The notes beneath the pieces were generated by a model. The model was not told where the DNA came from and ran no database searches. It saw only the letters and a program-made list of their open reading frames with translations. Made by a program: the position numbers and the translations under genes. From assembly GCA_902525995.1 (NCBI GenBank), contig CABZJG010000003.1, forward strand, positions 1 through 34,322: a stretch of DNA of 34,322 bases, in the 5' to 3' direction. Shown here one piece after another: positions 7,828-16,004 of the stretch. Position 1 is the stretch's first letter; each line of letters starts with the position of its first letter. This DNA is from Paracoccaceae bacterium. Its GTDB lineage: Bacteria; Pseudomonadota; Alphaproteobacteria; Rhodobacterales; Rhodobacteraceae.

Positions 7828-10452
7828 ATGAGCGAAGACGGAGCTAAATCAGCACAGGAAATGGTCGCGGAAACAGACTCAGGTGGACGTGTCTTAACCG
7901 GTTCGATGGGCAAAACTTTGTTCTACTTGTGTATTTTATGGTCTTTGTTTCAACTGTATATCGCATCGAAAGTTCCAGGGGTTTTAGCCCAAGCCACTGG
8001 TGTAAGCGATTTTGCCAATATCGTTGCGCAAGCACGCTATGTGCACTTGGCTTTTGCAATGGCGCTGGCAACACTTGCCTTCCCGCTTTTCGGCCATAAA
8101 CGCCATATTCCGCTTTACGACTGGGCTTTGGTTGTCTTGGGGGTCTCAGCCTGTCTTTATCTGGTCATTTTCCGGTTTGAGATTGCCGACCGCCCGGGTC
8201 TTTGGACCACCACTGACATTGTGATGTCTGCCATTGGTATGATGGTTTTAATGATTTCAGTGTTTCGCACATTGGGGCTGCCATTGATGGTAATCGCAAG
8301 TGCTTTTTTAATGCTAGCCTTTTTTGGCGGGTATTCGGAGTGGGTGGGCAACGTCACAAATTATGGTGGCGCATCTTTCAAAAAGGCGATGGGCCATTAT
8401 TGGATGCAGACCGAAGGCGTATTTGGCGTGGCGTTGGGCGTTTCCACAACAATGATCTTTCTCTTTGTTCTTTTCGGTGCTTTGTTTGAAAAGGCTGGGG
8501 GCGGAAACTGGTTCATCAAAGTAGCTGTTGCCCTTTTGGGTGCGCTACGTGGCGGCCCGGCCAAAGCAGCTGTTTTATCTTCGATGATGACAGGAATGAT
8601 ATCGGGGTCCTCTATTGCCAACACTGTAATCACGGGAACATTTACGATCCCGCTGATGAATCGGATCGGGTTTTCACGAGAAAAGGCTGGCGCAGTTGAG
8701 GTTGCATCCTCAACCAATGGCCAGCTTACGCCTCCTTTCATGGGAGCGGCCGCCTTCTTGATGGTGGAATACGTCAATATCTCTTACATTGAGGTGATGA
8801 AGCACGCTTTTCTACCCGCCGTGATTTCCTATATTGCTTTACTGTATATCGTTCATCTTGAAAGCCTGAAGTTAGGACTAAAAGGTCTTGAAAAGCCGGG
8901 ACGCAACATCGGTGTTTTGATGATCCTCATCATGTTTCTTACCGGTTTTTTTGCAATGGCTGCGATTACAGTGGCAGCCATCATTTTCCGTGTTCTGCTT
9001 GAGCCCATAATGCCCGGGGCAACGGTTTATCCTTCTTTGGTCTTGCTAGGGCTGGCCTACTTAGCATTGGTGTTTGTCGCTGCGCGCTATCCTGATATTG
9101 AGATAGATGATCCAAATGCAGAGAGCCTTAAGGCACCAAGATTGACACCGACATTTCTGGCGGGTGCCTATTTCGCACTGCCAATTTTTGTTCTGGTCTG
9201 GAACTTAATGGTGCGCACTGAGCACATGGACCGATTGTCACCGGCTCTTTCGGTATTTTGGGCTACTTTTGCAATGATCATAGTCGCTTTGACCCACAAA
9301 CCGCTCAAAGATATGTTTCGCGGCGGCGCTATGGCTAGCAGCGGCTATGCACGCGGTTTTCATGATTTGGTAAATGGGCTTGAAGCGGGCGCACGAAATA
9401 TGATCAGCATCGGGGTGGCTACCGGTGCCGCTGGGATCATTGTGGGTACAATATCTTTAACCGGTGCCCATCAGATCATTGGACAGGTCATCGAAACCAT
9501 TTCGGGTGGCAATCTCATTATCTTGCTCGTCCTAGTTGCAATATTATCGCTGATTTTAGGAATGGGTCTACCAACCACTGTTAATTATATCGTGGTTTCA
9601 TCTCTTATGGCGCCTGTCATTGTGTCCGTCGGGGCGCAGTCCGGTCTTATTGTACCGCTTATTGCGGTTCATATGTTTGTCTTTTATTTTGGCATCTTGG
9701 CCGACGATACACCGCCCGTCGGCCTTGCAGCTTATGCCGCTGCAGCCATTTCGCGTGGGGATCCGATAAAAACCGGCCTGCAGGGGTTTAGCTATGATAT
9801 TCGAACCGCGCTTTTGCCGTTCATGTTTATATTCAACACGGATTTGCTGCTCATTGATGTTGGCCCTGCCAAAGCCGTTTTAGTGTTTTTTGTATCATTG
9901 GTGGCTATGTTGCTGTTTGCCGCCGCAACCCAAGGCTATTTCATCGCCAAAAGCAGGCGCTGGGAAACAGCGGTGATCTTGTTGATTGTCTTCACTCTTT
10001 TCAGGCCAGATTTTTGGCTAAACGTGGCCCAAGACGAGTATACTGCATCTTCAGGGCCAGCTGCGATAGACGCAGTTGGATCCGTTCCGCTTGGAACACC
10101 AGTAAGGTTGGTCATATCGGCCCCTGACTTTGACACCGGCGAAGTTGGCACAAAAACGATTGTTTTGATACCAGAGCAAGACGCAGGCGGTTTAGAGCGC
10201 CTTAGTGCCGTGGGTCTTGATGTGTTTGAAGAGGGTGATGTTTTAAGGGTGGATGAACCTTTCCCGGGAACACCATATTTTGAGACTCTGGCAAACGAAT
10301 ATGATTTTTATGCTGATGAGCCCGTACAGATTATATCTGCCGAGGTTCCAAATGATCGCATGCCCAAAGAGATATTCTTTTTGCCGGCCTTTTTACTTTT
10401 GGGACTAATCATTTTGATACAAAGGCGCCGCGCAACACAGCCAGCGTTTTAA
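7828..10452 (+). CDS. Fused TRAP transporter permease (4TM + 12TM) with C-terminal DUF3394-like region
   Basis: 874 aa, many TM helices; SSMMTGMISGSSIANTVITGTFTIPLMNRIGF, GQLTPPFMGAAAFLMVEY, LILGMGLPTTVNYIVVSSLMAPVI, and a C-terminal non-transport extension ending in a TM helix. Confidence 0.94.
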   Translation: MSEDGAKSAQEMVAETDSGGRVLTGSMGKTLFYLCILWSLFQLYIASKVPGVLAQATGVSDFANIVAQARYVHLAFAMALATLAFPLFGHKRHIPLYDWALVVLGVSACLYLVIFRFEIADRPGLWTTTDIVMSAIGMMVLMISVFRTLGLPLMVIASAFLMLAFFGGYSEWVGNVTNYGGASFKKAMGHYWMQTEGVFGVALGVSTTMIFLFVLFGALFEKAGGGNWFIKVAVALLGALRGGPAKAAVLSSMMTGMISGSSIANTVITGTFTIPLMNRIGFSREKAGAVEVASSTNGQLTPPFMGAAAFLMVEYVNISYIEVMKHAFLPAVISYIALLYIVHLESLKLGLKGLEKPGRNIGVLMILIMFLTGFFAMAAITVAAIIFRVLLEPIMPGATVYPSLVLLGLAYLALVFVAARYPDIEIDDPNAESLKAPRLTPTFLAGAYFALPIFVLVWNLMVRTEHMDRLSPALSVFWATFAMIIVALTHKPLKDMFRGGAMASSGYARGFHDLVNGLEAGARNMISIGVATGAAGIIVGTISLTGAHQIIGQVIETISGGNLIILLVLVAILSLILGMGLPTTVNYIVVSSLMAPVIVSVGAQSGLIVPLIAVHMFVFYFGILADDTPPVGLAAYAAAAISRGDPIKTGLQGFSYDIRTALLPFMFIFNTDLLLIDVGPAKAVLVFFVSLVAMLLFAAATQGYFIAKSRRWETAVILLIVFTLFRPDFWLNVAQDEYTASSGPAAIDAVGSVPLGTPVRLVISAPDFDTGEVGTKTIVLIPEQDAGGLERLSAVGLDVFEEGDVLRVDEPFPGTPYFETLANEYDFYADEPVQIISAEVPNDRMPKEIFFLPAFLLLGLIILIQRRRATQPAF

Positions 10453-10633
10453 ACTTATTAGGTTAAGGCAATTTCGCAGTTTGTTTTGGTGATCAGAATG
10501 GATTCATATATCACTGATCGCAGAGGTATTGAATTCTGAAAAACAACTTGAAAGAAGGCTACATTTCCAGTGTGGCCGACAAAACATAATGTATTATGAG
10601 TTTTGCCAAGTAATGTTCATTCAAAAATGATCA

Positions 10634-10661
10634 AGCCGCAGGCATTGGTCCTGCGGCTTTG
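10634..10661. terminator. Hairpin AAGCCGCAGG-cattggt-CCTGCGGCTT, probable bidirectional terminator
   Basis: 10-bp perfect stem, short T run on the plus strand; lies downstream of the TRAP permease and downstream of the minus-strand lipoprotein ORF. Confidence 0.65.
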
Positions 10662-10704
10662 TGAGAGCCTATATAATTTAAAAGCCCTAGAAGCGGATGT
10701 TGGT

Positions 10705-10827
10705 TTACTCACTGCTAGAGTCTGAACCACCATCAAACCAACCCAGTGGGTTTAGATTATAATCTTCTACGACACTACATGCAGAAAGCCCCAATACAAC
10801 GATTGATAATGCAAGATATTTTTTCAT
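10705..10827 (-). CDS. Small lipoprotein, 40 aa (MKKYLALSIVVLGLSACSVVEDYNLNPLGWFDGGSDSSSE)
   Basis: Read from the minus strand; absent from the ORF track, apparently because of its length. Basic N-terminus, hydrophobic core, lipobox LSA|C, SD-like GGAGA 8 nt upstream of ATG, stop TAA, terminator hairpin downstream. Confidence 0.75.
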   Translation of the reverse strand: MKKYLALSIVVLGLSACSVVEDYNLNPLGWFDGGSDSSSE

Positions 10828-11100
10828 TTTTTCGTTCTCCAAGTTTACTGCGTATATCAATGCCAAAATTATCAAAAAGATCAACCAATAAGACAGAAAG
10901 AAAGTAATTATTTTGGAATTTTTGCCTCAAAAATAGAACCATTTCTTCGATGGAAACGGATTTTTTATTTGGCTTAGATATCTTTTTGAATGTAACGATC
11001 TAAAGATATCAGATGGTTTGAGATTATTTGCCAAACAAACTATACTCAATCTTGTTTGTTAAAAGCCTTGTAGAAACTTTGAAAAGAAGTGGGGTTTTAA

Positions 11101-11568
11101 GTGGTAAGAGTATCTTTGGCAGCTTTTTCGATGATGGTCGGTTTCTGGTCGCAAAGCGCGCTTTCCGATGAAATGTTACCCTGCGGAATTATGTTGAAAT
11201 TTGGTCAGGACGCCACAGGCTCCGTGGCCAATTACACCTTATCGGCTCAAGTCAAAAACCCCACGGGCCGATCAGTTTCCGGCGTATCCGTTCTATTTTA
11301 TAATTCAAACGATAATTTGCTTGGAAACACAGAGCTAAATTGCAAAGAGCGCGGACACACGCTTGAGCCGGGCAGCACCGGACAATGCTCAATGTTACTG
11401 CAAACAATCGATGGAAAAATGATGGAAAATTTTGGAACTGAAATGTGGACAGCTATTGTGAATGTGCAACTGCAAAAACTGAACAGCATTTCCAAGTGCC
11501 AATTGCTAGGGTTTCGCTACACCAATCAGGATCGGCTTGAAAACATCACAAGCGGCAGCGATAAATAG
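11101..11568 (+). CDS. Secreted hypothetical protein with FxLYD-like beta domain
   Basis: GTG start, signal-peptide-like N-terminus, pattern NYTLSAQVKNPTGRSVSGVSVLFYNSNDNLLGNTEL...LEPGSTGQCSMLL resembling FxLYD-type domains, four cysteines in the putative mature part. Confidence 0.6.
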   Translation: MVRVSLAAFSMMVGFWSQSALSDEMLPCGIMLKFGQDATGSVANYTLSAQVKNPTGRSVSGVSVLFYNSNDNLLGNTELNCKERGHTLEPGSTGQCSMLLQTIDGKMMENFGTEMWTAIVNVQLQKLNSISKCQLLGFRYTNQDRLENITSGSDK

Positions 11569-11604
11569 TGAACGTAGAATGGGCGCGTTCAACGGGCGGT
11601 CGGT

Positions 11605-12030
11605 TTAGGTTAGTTTGTCACGCTCTAGTCTAATTTCCTCTAATTTTTTTTCACGCAAAAACTCATAATTAATGCCAGCCATTGCTTTTAGGGATGCCAA
11701 CATCGACTGGCCGTTTTTGGTTGTAGAATCCAGCTGCTGTCCGGCAATGTCCAAAATCACCAAATACGATGACTTTTTTTCAATGTGTTGAAATGCCTTT
11801 TCGAAGTCTTCCGGTTGATAGCCCAAACTCGAGAGTTTGTTGACAACAAACTTATCATCTTTCCTCAAGCAGTTTAACGCCATATGCAACTGATAGCGTT
11901 CCTCACTGCTTGCGGTTTGTTCTTGATAGATGTTTTCTTCAAGGCATCCGTAGTTTTTTAACGCCTCAATCTCCAGATCACTGTCTTCTTTTGGCTGGAC
12001 CAATGCAGTCCTAGAATACCCAACCAACAT
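11605..12030 (-). CDS. Serine recombinase (resolvase N-terminal domain)-like protein, catalytic residues substituted, no DNA-binding domain
   Basis: MLVGYSRTALVQPKEDSDLEIEALKNYGC...SEERYQLHMALNCLRKDDKFVVNKLSSLGYQPEDF...QLDSTTKNGQSMLASLKAMAGINYEFLREKKLEEIRLERDKL follows the resolvase-domain pattern (GYaRvSt..., RP.l..al..lr.GD.lvv.klDRLGRs..dl, iDT.s..Gr....m.a.aefEreliRER). Confidence 0.75.
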   Translation of the reverse strand: MLVGYSRTALVQPKEDSDLEIEALKNYGCLEENIYQEQTASSEERYQLHMALNCLRKDDKFVVNKLSSLGYQPEDFEKAFQHIEKKSSYLVILDIAGQQLDSTTKNGQSMLASLKAMAGINYEFLREKKLEEIRLERDKLT

Positions 12031-12208
12031 GTCATGCCCCTTTAAAAACCACTTTCAGAAAATTTAGTATTTATGTGAGTATGTAAGCAAATAGCCCCGC
12101 TGTAATCAATTTTATTGTCTCATAAGAACTTCAGTCCGACATTTACGGCCGATTGAATTCAACTTTTTTGGTGAATTCAGGGACATTCGATGACAGTTCA
12201 TATGAAAA

Positions 12209-12227
12209 GCCGGGCGCTTTGCCCGGC
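12209..12227. repeat. GC-rich hairpin GCCGGGC-gcttt-GCCCGGC
   Basis: 7-bp perfect inverted repeat, followed on the minus strand by TTTT, and placed just upstream of a strong SD on the plus strand. Confidence 0.55.
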
Positions 12228-12247
12228 CAGTATCTTGGGGAGGAAAT

Positions 12248-12298
12248 ATGAAAATGATCTTCTGCCTATTGATACGGCGCTTTGCTCTAATTGTTTAA
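12248..12298 (+). other. Very short ORF (MKMIFCLLIRRFALIV, 16 aa) with strong SD; leader peptide or gene remnant
   Basis: GGGGAGGAAAT-ATG start context and TAA stop; upstream of the FAH-dctQM genes. Confidence 0.4.
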
Positions 12299-12338
12299 TG
12301 CTAAAGCCCTAAGGCCAATACTACGATAAAGAGTTTGC

Positions 12339-12380
12339 GCAGCTTATTTTGCTGCTTTTGGCTTTTTTTACCAAAGCCAA
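12339..12380 (+). terminator. Tandem hairpins (GCAGC-ttatttt-GCTGC and TTGGCTTT-ttttacc-AAAGCCAA), possible attenuator
   Basis: Short stem followed by TTTTGGCTTTTTTT, then an 8-bp inverted repeat, between the 16-aa ORF and the FAH-family start. Confidence 0.4.
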
Positions 12381-12447
12381 GTGTGTTTTGCTTTACTTTT
12401 CAACTGTTCAGTTAGTAAGCCTTTTGCAAACCATAGGAGTGCTTAAC

Positions 12448-13146
12448 GTGAGCCAATTATTGTTTGAACTGCCCGCTTTACCCGTTGTTCCAATGTCAGA
12501 CGGCTCCGGGCATTATCCGGTTGGAAGAATTTTTTGTGTAGGGCGCAACTATGTTGACCATGCAAAAGAAATGGGGGTCGAAGTAGATCGCGAAGCCCCT
12601 TTCTATTTCACCAAGACCCCTTGGACCGCGCAGCCCAGCGGCAGTGTATTGGCCTATCCCCCGGGAACGGAAAATTTCCATTATGAGATGGAATTGGCAC
12701 TGGCAATCGGCACGCCTGTATTTCGCGCCAACAAAGACCAAGCGCTTAGGGCCATTCACTCCTATGGCTGCGCTCTGGATATGACACGGCGCGATTTACA
12801 ACTTGCCGAGCGCGCCAAGCAGCGGCCGTGGGATTTGGGAAAAGATGTCGAGGGCTCGGCGGTCTTTGCCCCCCTTACACCTGCTCACAGCATGGGGGAT
12901 ATTGGGGCCCGGCGGATTCATCTGGCGCTCAACGGCAACGTGAAACAAGATGCACGCCTTAGCGATATGGTTTGGGCAGTCGATGAAATAGTGTCTCACC
13001 TCTCCCACTTTTATCATCTCCGCCCCGGGGATTTAATTCTAACGGGAACGCCTGCAGGTGTCGGACCGGTTGTGCCTGGTGATAAAATCACTGGTGGGAT
13101 TGAAGGATTAGACCCAATTTCCTTAATAATTTCCGAGGCCGAGTAA
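12448..13146 (+). CDS. Fumarylacetoacetate hydrolase family protein (fumarylpyruvate hydrolase-like)
   Basis: GRIFCVGRNYVDHAKEMG, FTKTPWTAQPSG, NFHYEMELALAIG, GDLILTGTPAGVGPVVPGD. GTG start at 12448 preceded by AGGAG; the track ORF starts upstream at 12349. Confidence 0.9.
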   Translation: MSQLLFELPALPVVPMSDGSGHYPVGRIFCVGRNYVDHAKEMGVEVDREAPFYFTKTPWTAQPSGSVLAYPPGTENFHYEMELALAIGTPVFRANKDQALRAIHSYGCALDMTRRDLQLAERAKQRPWDLGKDVEGSAVFAPLTPAHSMGDIGARRIHLALNGNVKQDARLSDMVWAVDEIVSHLSHFYHLRPGDLILTGTPAGVGPVVPGDKITGGIEGLDPISLIISEAE

Positions 13147-13156
13147 CCTGCATAAC

Positions 13157-13741
13157 ATGTATGCTTTAATCAAAAAACTGGCTCAAGTAATGGCCGTTTT
13201 TGGGGGGCTTGTCCTCACCTTTTTGGTTTTGTTGGTTTGCACCTCTGTGCTTGGAAGATCGGTTGGCACTTTGCTTCACGGCACCTTTATGCAATCAAAT
13301 TTTGCCGATTTTTCCAATTGGGCGCTCGCGGTTGGGATCGGCGCGATTAATGGTGATTTTGAATTGGTAGAAGCTGGTATTGCTTTTGCAATATTTGCGT
13401 TTTTACCTCTGTGCCAATTGAGCGGCAGCCATGCTACGGTTGATGTTTTTACATCTAAATTTTCACGGCGCACCAATCAGGCGTTGCAAATGATTTCCGA
13501 GTGCCTTTTTGCGCTTGTTTTGGGATTGATTGCGTGGCGCCTATTCGCCGGTATGGAGGCAAAGCAGCGCTATGGTGAGACAACCTTTTTGTTGCAGTTT
13601 CCAATTTGGTGGGCCTATGCGGCCAGCTTTTCTGGCGCGGTGATCGCCGCCTTTATTTCCTTTTACATGGCAATAATTAGGATCCTAGAGGCCTTTAGTG
13701 GGCAACAAATGCTCCCTGAAAACGAAAGCGATGAACGATGA
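13157..13741 (+). CDS. dctQ: TRAP transporter small permease (DctQ)
   Basis: Four hydrophobic segments, DctQ-like position directly upstream of dctM with ATGA overlap. Confidence 0.85.
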   Translation: MYALIKKLAQVMAVFGGLVLTFLVLLVCTSVLGRSVGTLLHGTFMQSNFADFSNWALAVGIGAINGDFELVEAGIAFAIFAFLPLCQLSGSHATVDVFTSKFSRRTNQALQMISECLFALVLGLIAWRLFAGMEAKQRYGETTFLLQFPIWWAYAASFSGAVIAAFISFYMAIIRILEAFSGQQMLPENESDER

Positions 13742-15081
13742 GCACCCTAGAAATTGGACTGGCCTCGTTTCCGGCGCTTTTGGCCTTAATTTTTTTACGC
13801 GTACCGATCGGTCTTGCAATGTTTTTGGTAGGTTTTGCAGGGTTATACCTTGTGACTGGCAGCTCCAATATGGCGTTGGCTAAAATGAAAAATGAAACCT
13901 ACAGCACGTTTTCAAACTATTCGCTTTCGATTATTCCGATGTTTTTACTGATGGGGCAGTTCGCCACTCTTGGCGGGATGTCCCAGGCGCTGTTCAAAGC
14001 CGCGGAAAGCTGGCTGGGTCATCGCAAGGGCGGTGTGGCTATGGCAGCGATAGGGGCCTGTGCCGGTTTTGGCGCGATAGCAGGATCATCCTTGGCAACT
14101 GCGGCCACCATGGGCCGTGTCGCGCTTCCCGAGCTGAAATCCTATGGCTACGCGGGCGGGTTTTCAACGGCAACGCTTGCTGCAGGGGGAACATTGGGGA
14201 TTTTAATTCCGCCTTCCGTGGTTTTGGTGATCTATGCCATCTTGGCCGAACAAAATATCTCAAAACTGTTTTTGGCTGCTTTTGTGCCCGGTATTATGGC
14301 TGCGCTTGGGTATATGATTGCGGTGTCGATCTATGTGCGCCTTTATCCTGATCGCGCAGGAACCCGGGCGCCGGTGCCCTACAAGGGTCGGTTCCAGGCT
14401 TTAGCCAAAGTCTGGCCGGTTGTGGTGATATTTTTATTGGTAATTTTTGGAATTGCTGGTGATTGGAATTGGTCACAAAACGGCATCCAAGCGCTGTTCA
14501 CCCCCACCGAAGGGGCGGCCGTAGGAGCGTTTGGCGTTGGCTTAATTGCGTGGCGCAGCGGAGGGCTGACATGGTCCAGCTTGGTCGATAGTTTTCTGGT
14601 CACGGGACGGTCCTCAGCCATGATCTTTTTTATCATTCTCGGAGCCGGGTTTTACAATGGCTTTTTAAGCCTGACACAGGTGCCACAGGAAATCGCGGGC
14701 TGGGTTGTAAATCAGGGGCTCAGCCCCATGGGTGTTTTGCTTTTAATCTTGCTCTTCTATTTACTGTTAGGCTGTTTGATGGACAGTCTTTCAATGATCC
14801 TGCTCACTGTTCCGATCTTTTTTCCAGTGGTGATGTCATTAGATTTCGCCCTGCCGCCGGAACATCTAGCAATCTGGTTTGGCATCTTGGTTCTAATTGT
14901 GGTTGAGGTGGGCTTGATTACGCCACCGGTGGGGCTGAACCTTTTTGTGATCAATGCAATGGACAAAGAAACCCCAGCCGTAGAAACCTATAAAGCAGTT
15001 GGTTTTTTTGTGGCCACCGATTTGGTCCGCGTGGCCATTTTGATCACTTTTCCAGCAATCACTTTGTTCTTATTGCCCTAG
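13738..15081 (+). CDS. dctM: TRAP transporter large permease (DctM)
   Basis: 447 aa, GSSLATAATMGRVALPELKSYGYAGGFSTATLAAGGTLGILIPPSVVLVIYAILAE and LGCLMDSLSMILLTVPIFFPV motifs. Confidence 0.95.
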   Translation: MSTLEIGLASFPALLALIFLRVPIGLAMFLVGFAGLYLVTGSSNMALAKMKNETYSTFSNYSLSIIPMFLLMGQFATLGGMSQALFKAAESWLGHRKGGVAMAAIGACAGFGAIAGSSLATAATMGRVALPELKSYGYAGGFSTATLAAGGTLGILIPPSVVLVIYAILAEQNISKLFLAAFVPGIMAALGYMIAVSIYVRLYPDRAGTRAPVPYKGRFQALAKVWPVVVIFLLVIFGIAGDWNWSQNGIQALFTPTEGAAVGAFGVGLIAWRSGGLTWSSLVDSFLVTGRSSAMIFFIILGAGFYNGFLSLTQVPQEIAGWVVNQGLSPMGVLLLILLFYLLLGCLMDSLSMILLTVPIFFPVVMSLDFALPPEHLAIWFGILVLIVVEVGLITPPVGLNLFVINAMDKETPAVETYKAVGFFVATDLVRVAILITFPAITLFLLP

Positions 15082-15178
15082 TCGTTGGAAATTTTTTTAA
15101 AGCATCCTGCGCAGTAAGCCGAAAAGTTTAAGCGTTTACAGCAGCGCGTTATATTTTGTTTTTATCTGGCAATGATGC

Positions 15179-15210
15179 AAAAAGCCGCCCGAGGGCGGCT
15201 TTCTTTTTCT
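15179..15210. terminator. Bidirectional rho-independent terminator between dctM and the minus-strand ABC operon
   Basis: AAAGCCGCCC-GA-GGGCGGCTTT with T-rich flanks on both strands. Confidence 0.85.
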
Positions 15211-15228
15211 GTTGTCTACATCGTAGCG

Positions 15229-16002
15229 TTAGATCGCTGACAGTTCTTGCTCCAGATCTTTGATCTCGGCGCCACCAGCCATCAAGCGACGAATATCTTC
15301 GCCCTCAAGCTCGGCCTTGGTGCCTGACCCGATCACTTTGCCAAGAGCCAAGAAGGTGTAGCGATCCGCAATAAGTCGCGAATGGATTTCATTGTGCGTG
15401 ATAAAGATGATCGCAATGTCACCGCGTGCACGCACACGTTTGATTGTTTTCAAAACTTCCATCTGCTGTTTCTGACCCAAGGCGGATGTTGGTTCATCTA
15501 AGATTAGAACCTTGGCGCCGAAATAAATTGCACGCGCAATCGCAAGTGTTTGACGCTGGCCGCCGGACATTGTGCCCACGGCTTGTGTTGGATCGGAAAA
15601 GTCGATGCCAATTTTCAACATTTCATCATGCGCGATTTGGTTCATTTCGTCCATGCGCAATGATCCAAACCTTGAGGTCAGCTCACGCCCCATGAAAAAG
15701 TTACGTGTCACACTCATCAATTGGTTGATCGCCAAATCCTGATACACCGTCCCAATGCCAGCGGCGGCTGCATCACGCGGGTTGCGAAATTCTCTTTTCG
15801 CACCCTCGATATAAATCGAACCACTTGAGGGCTGGTGCACCCCAGACAGAATTTTAATCAGGGTCGACTTTCCAGCACCGTTGTCACCCAAGAGGGCATG
15901 GACTTCACCGGGATAGACCGAAAGATCTACACCACCCAGAGCGATAAAGGGGCCGAATTTTTTCTCAATGTTCTCAACGCGCATGTAGGCTTGTTTTGAC
16001 AT
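15229..16002 (-). CDS. Sugar (likely inositol) ABC transporter ATP-binding protein, single NBD
   Basis: Walker A LLGDNGAGKSTLIK, signature GTMSGGQRQTLAIARA, Walker B VLILDEPTSALG. Confidence 0.93.
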   Translation of the reverse strand: MSKQAYMRVENIEKKFGPFIALGGVDLSVYPGEVHALLGDNGAGKSTLIKILSGVHQPSSGSIYIEGAKREFRNPRDAAAAGIGTVYQDLAINQLMSVTRNFFMGRELTSRFGSLRMDEMNQIAHDEMLKIGIDFSDPTQAVGTMSGGQRQTLAIARAIYFGAKVLILDEPTSALGQKQQMEVLKTIKRVRARGDIAIIFITHNEIHSRLIADRYTFLALGKVIGSGTKAELEGEDIRRLMAGGAEIKDLEQELSAI

Positions 16003-16004
16003 GA

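Noticed and set aside
10974-11010. Inverted repeat GATATCTTT...AAAGATATC in AT-rich DNA
   Set aside because: Short arms in low-complexity AT-rich sequence with a 16-nt loop; likely to occur by chance, so not called as a separate feature.
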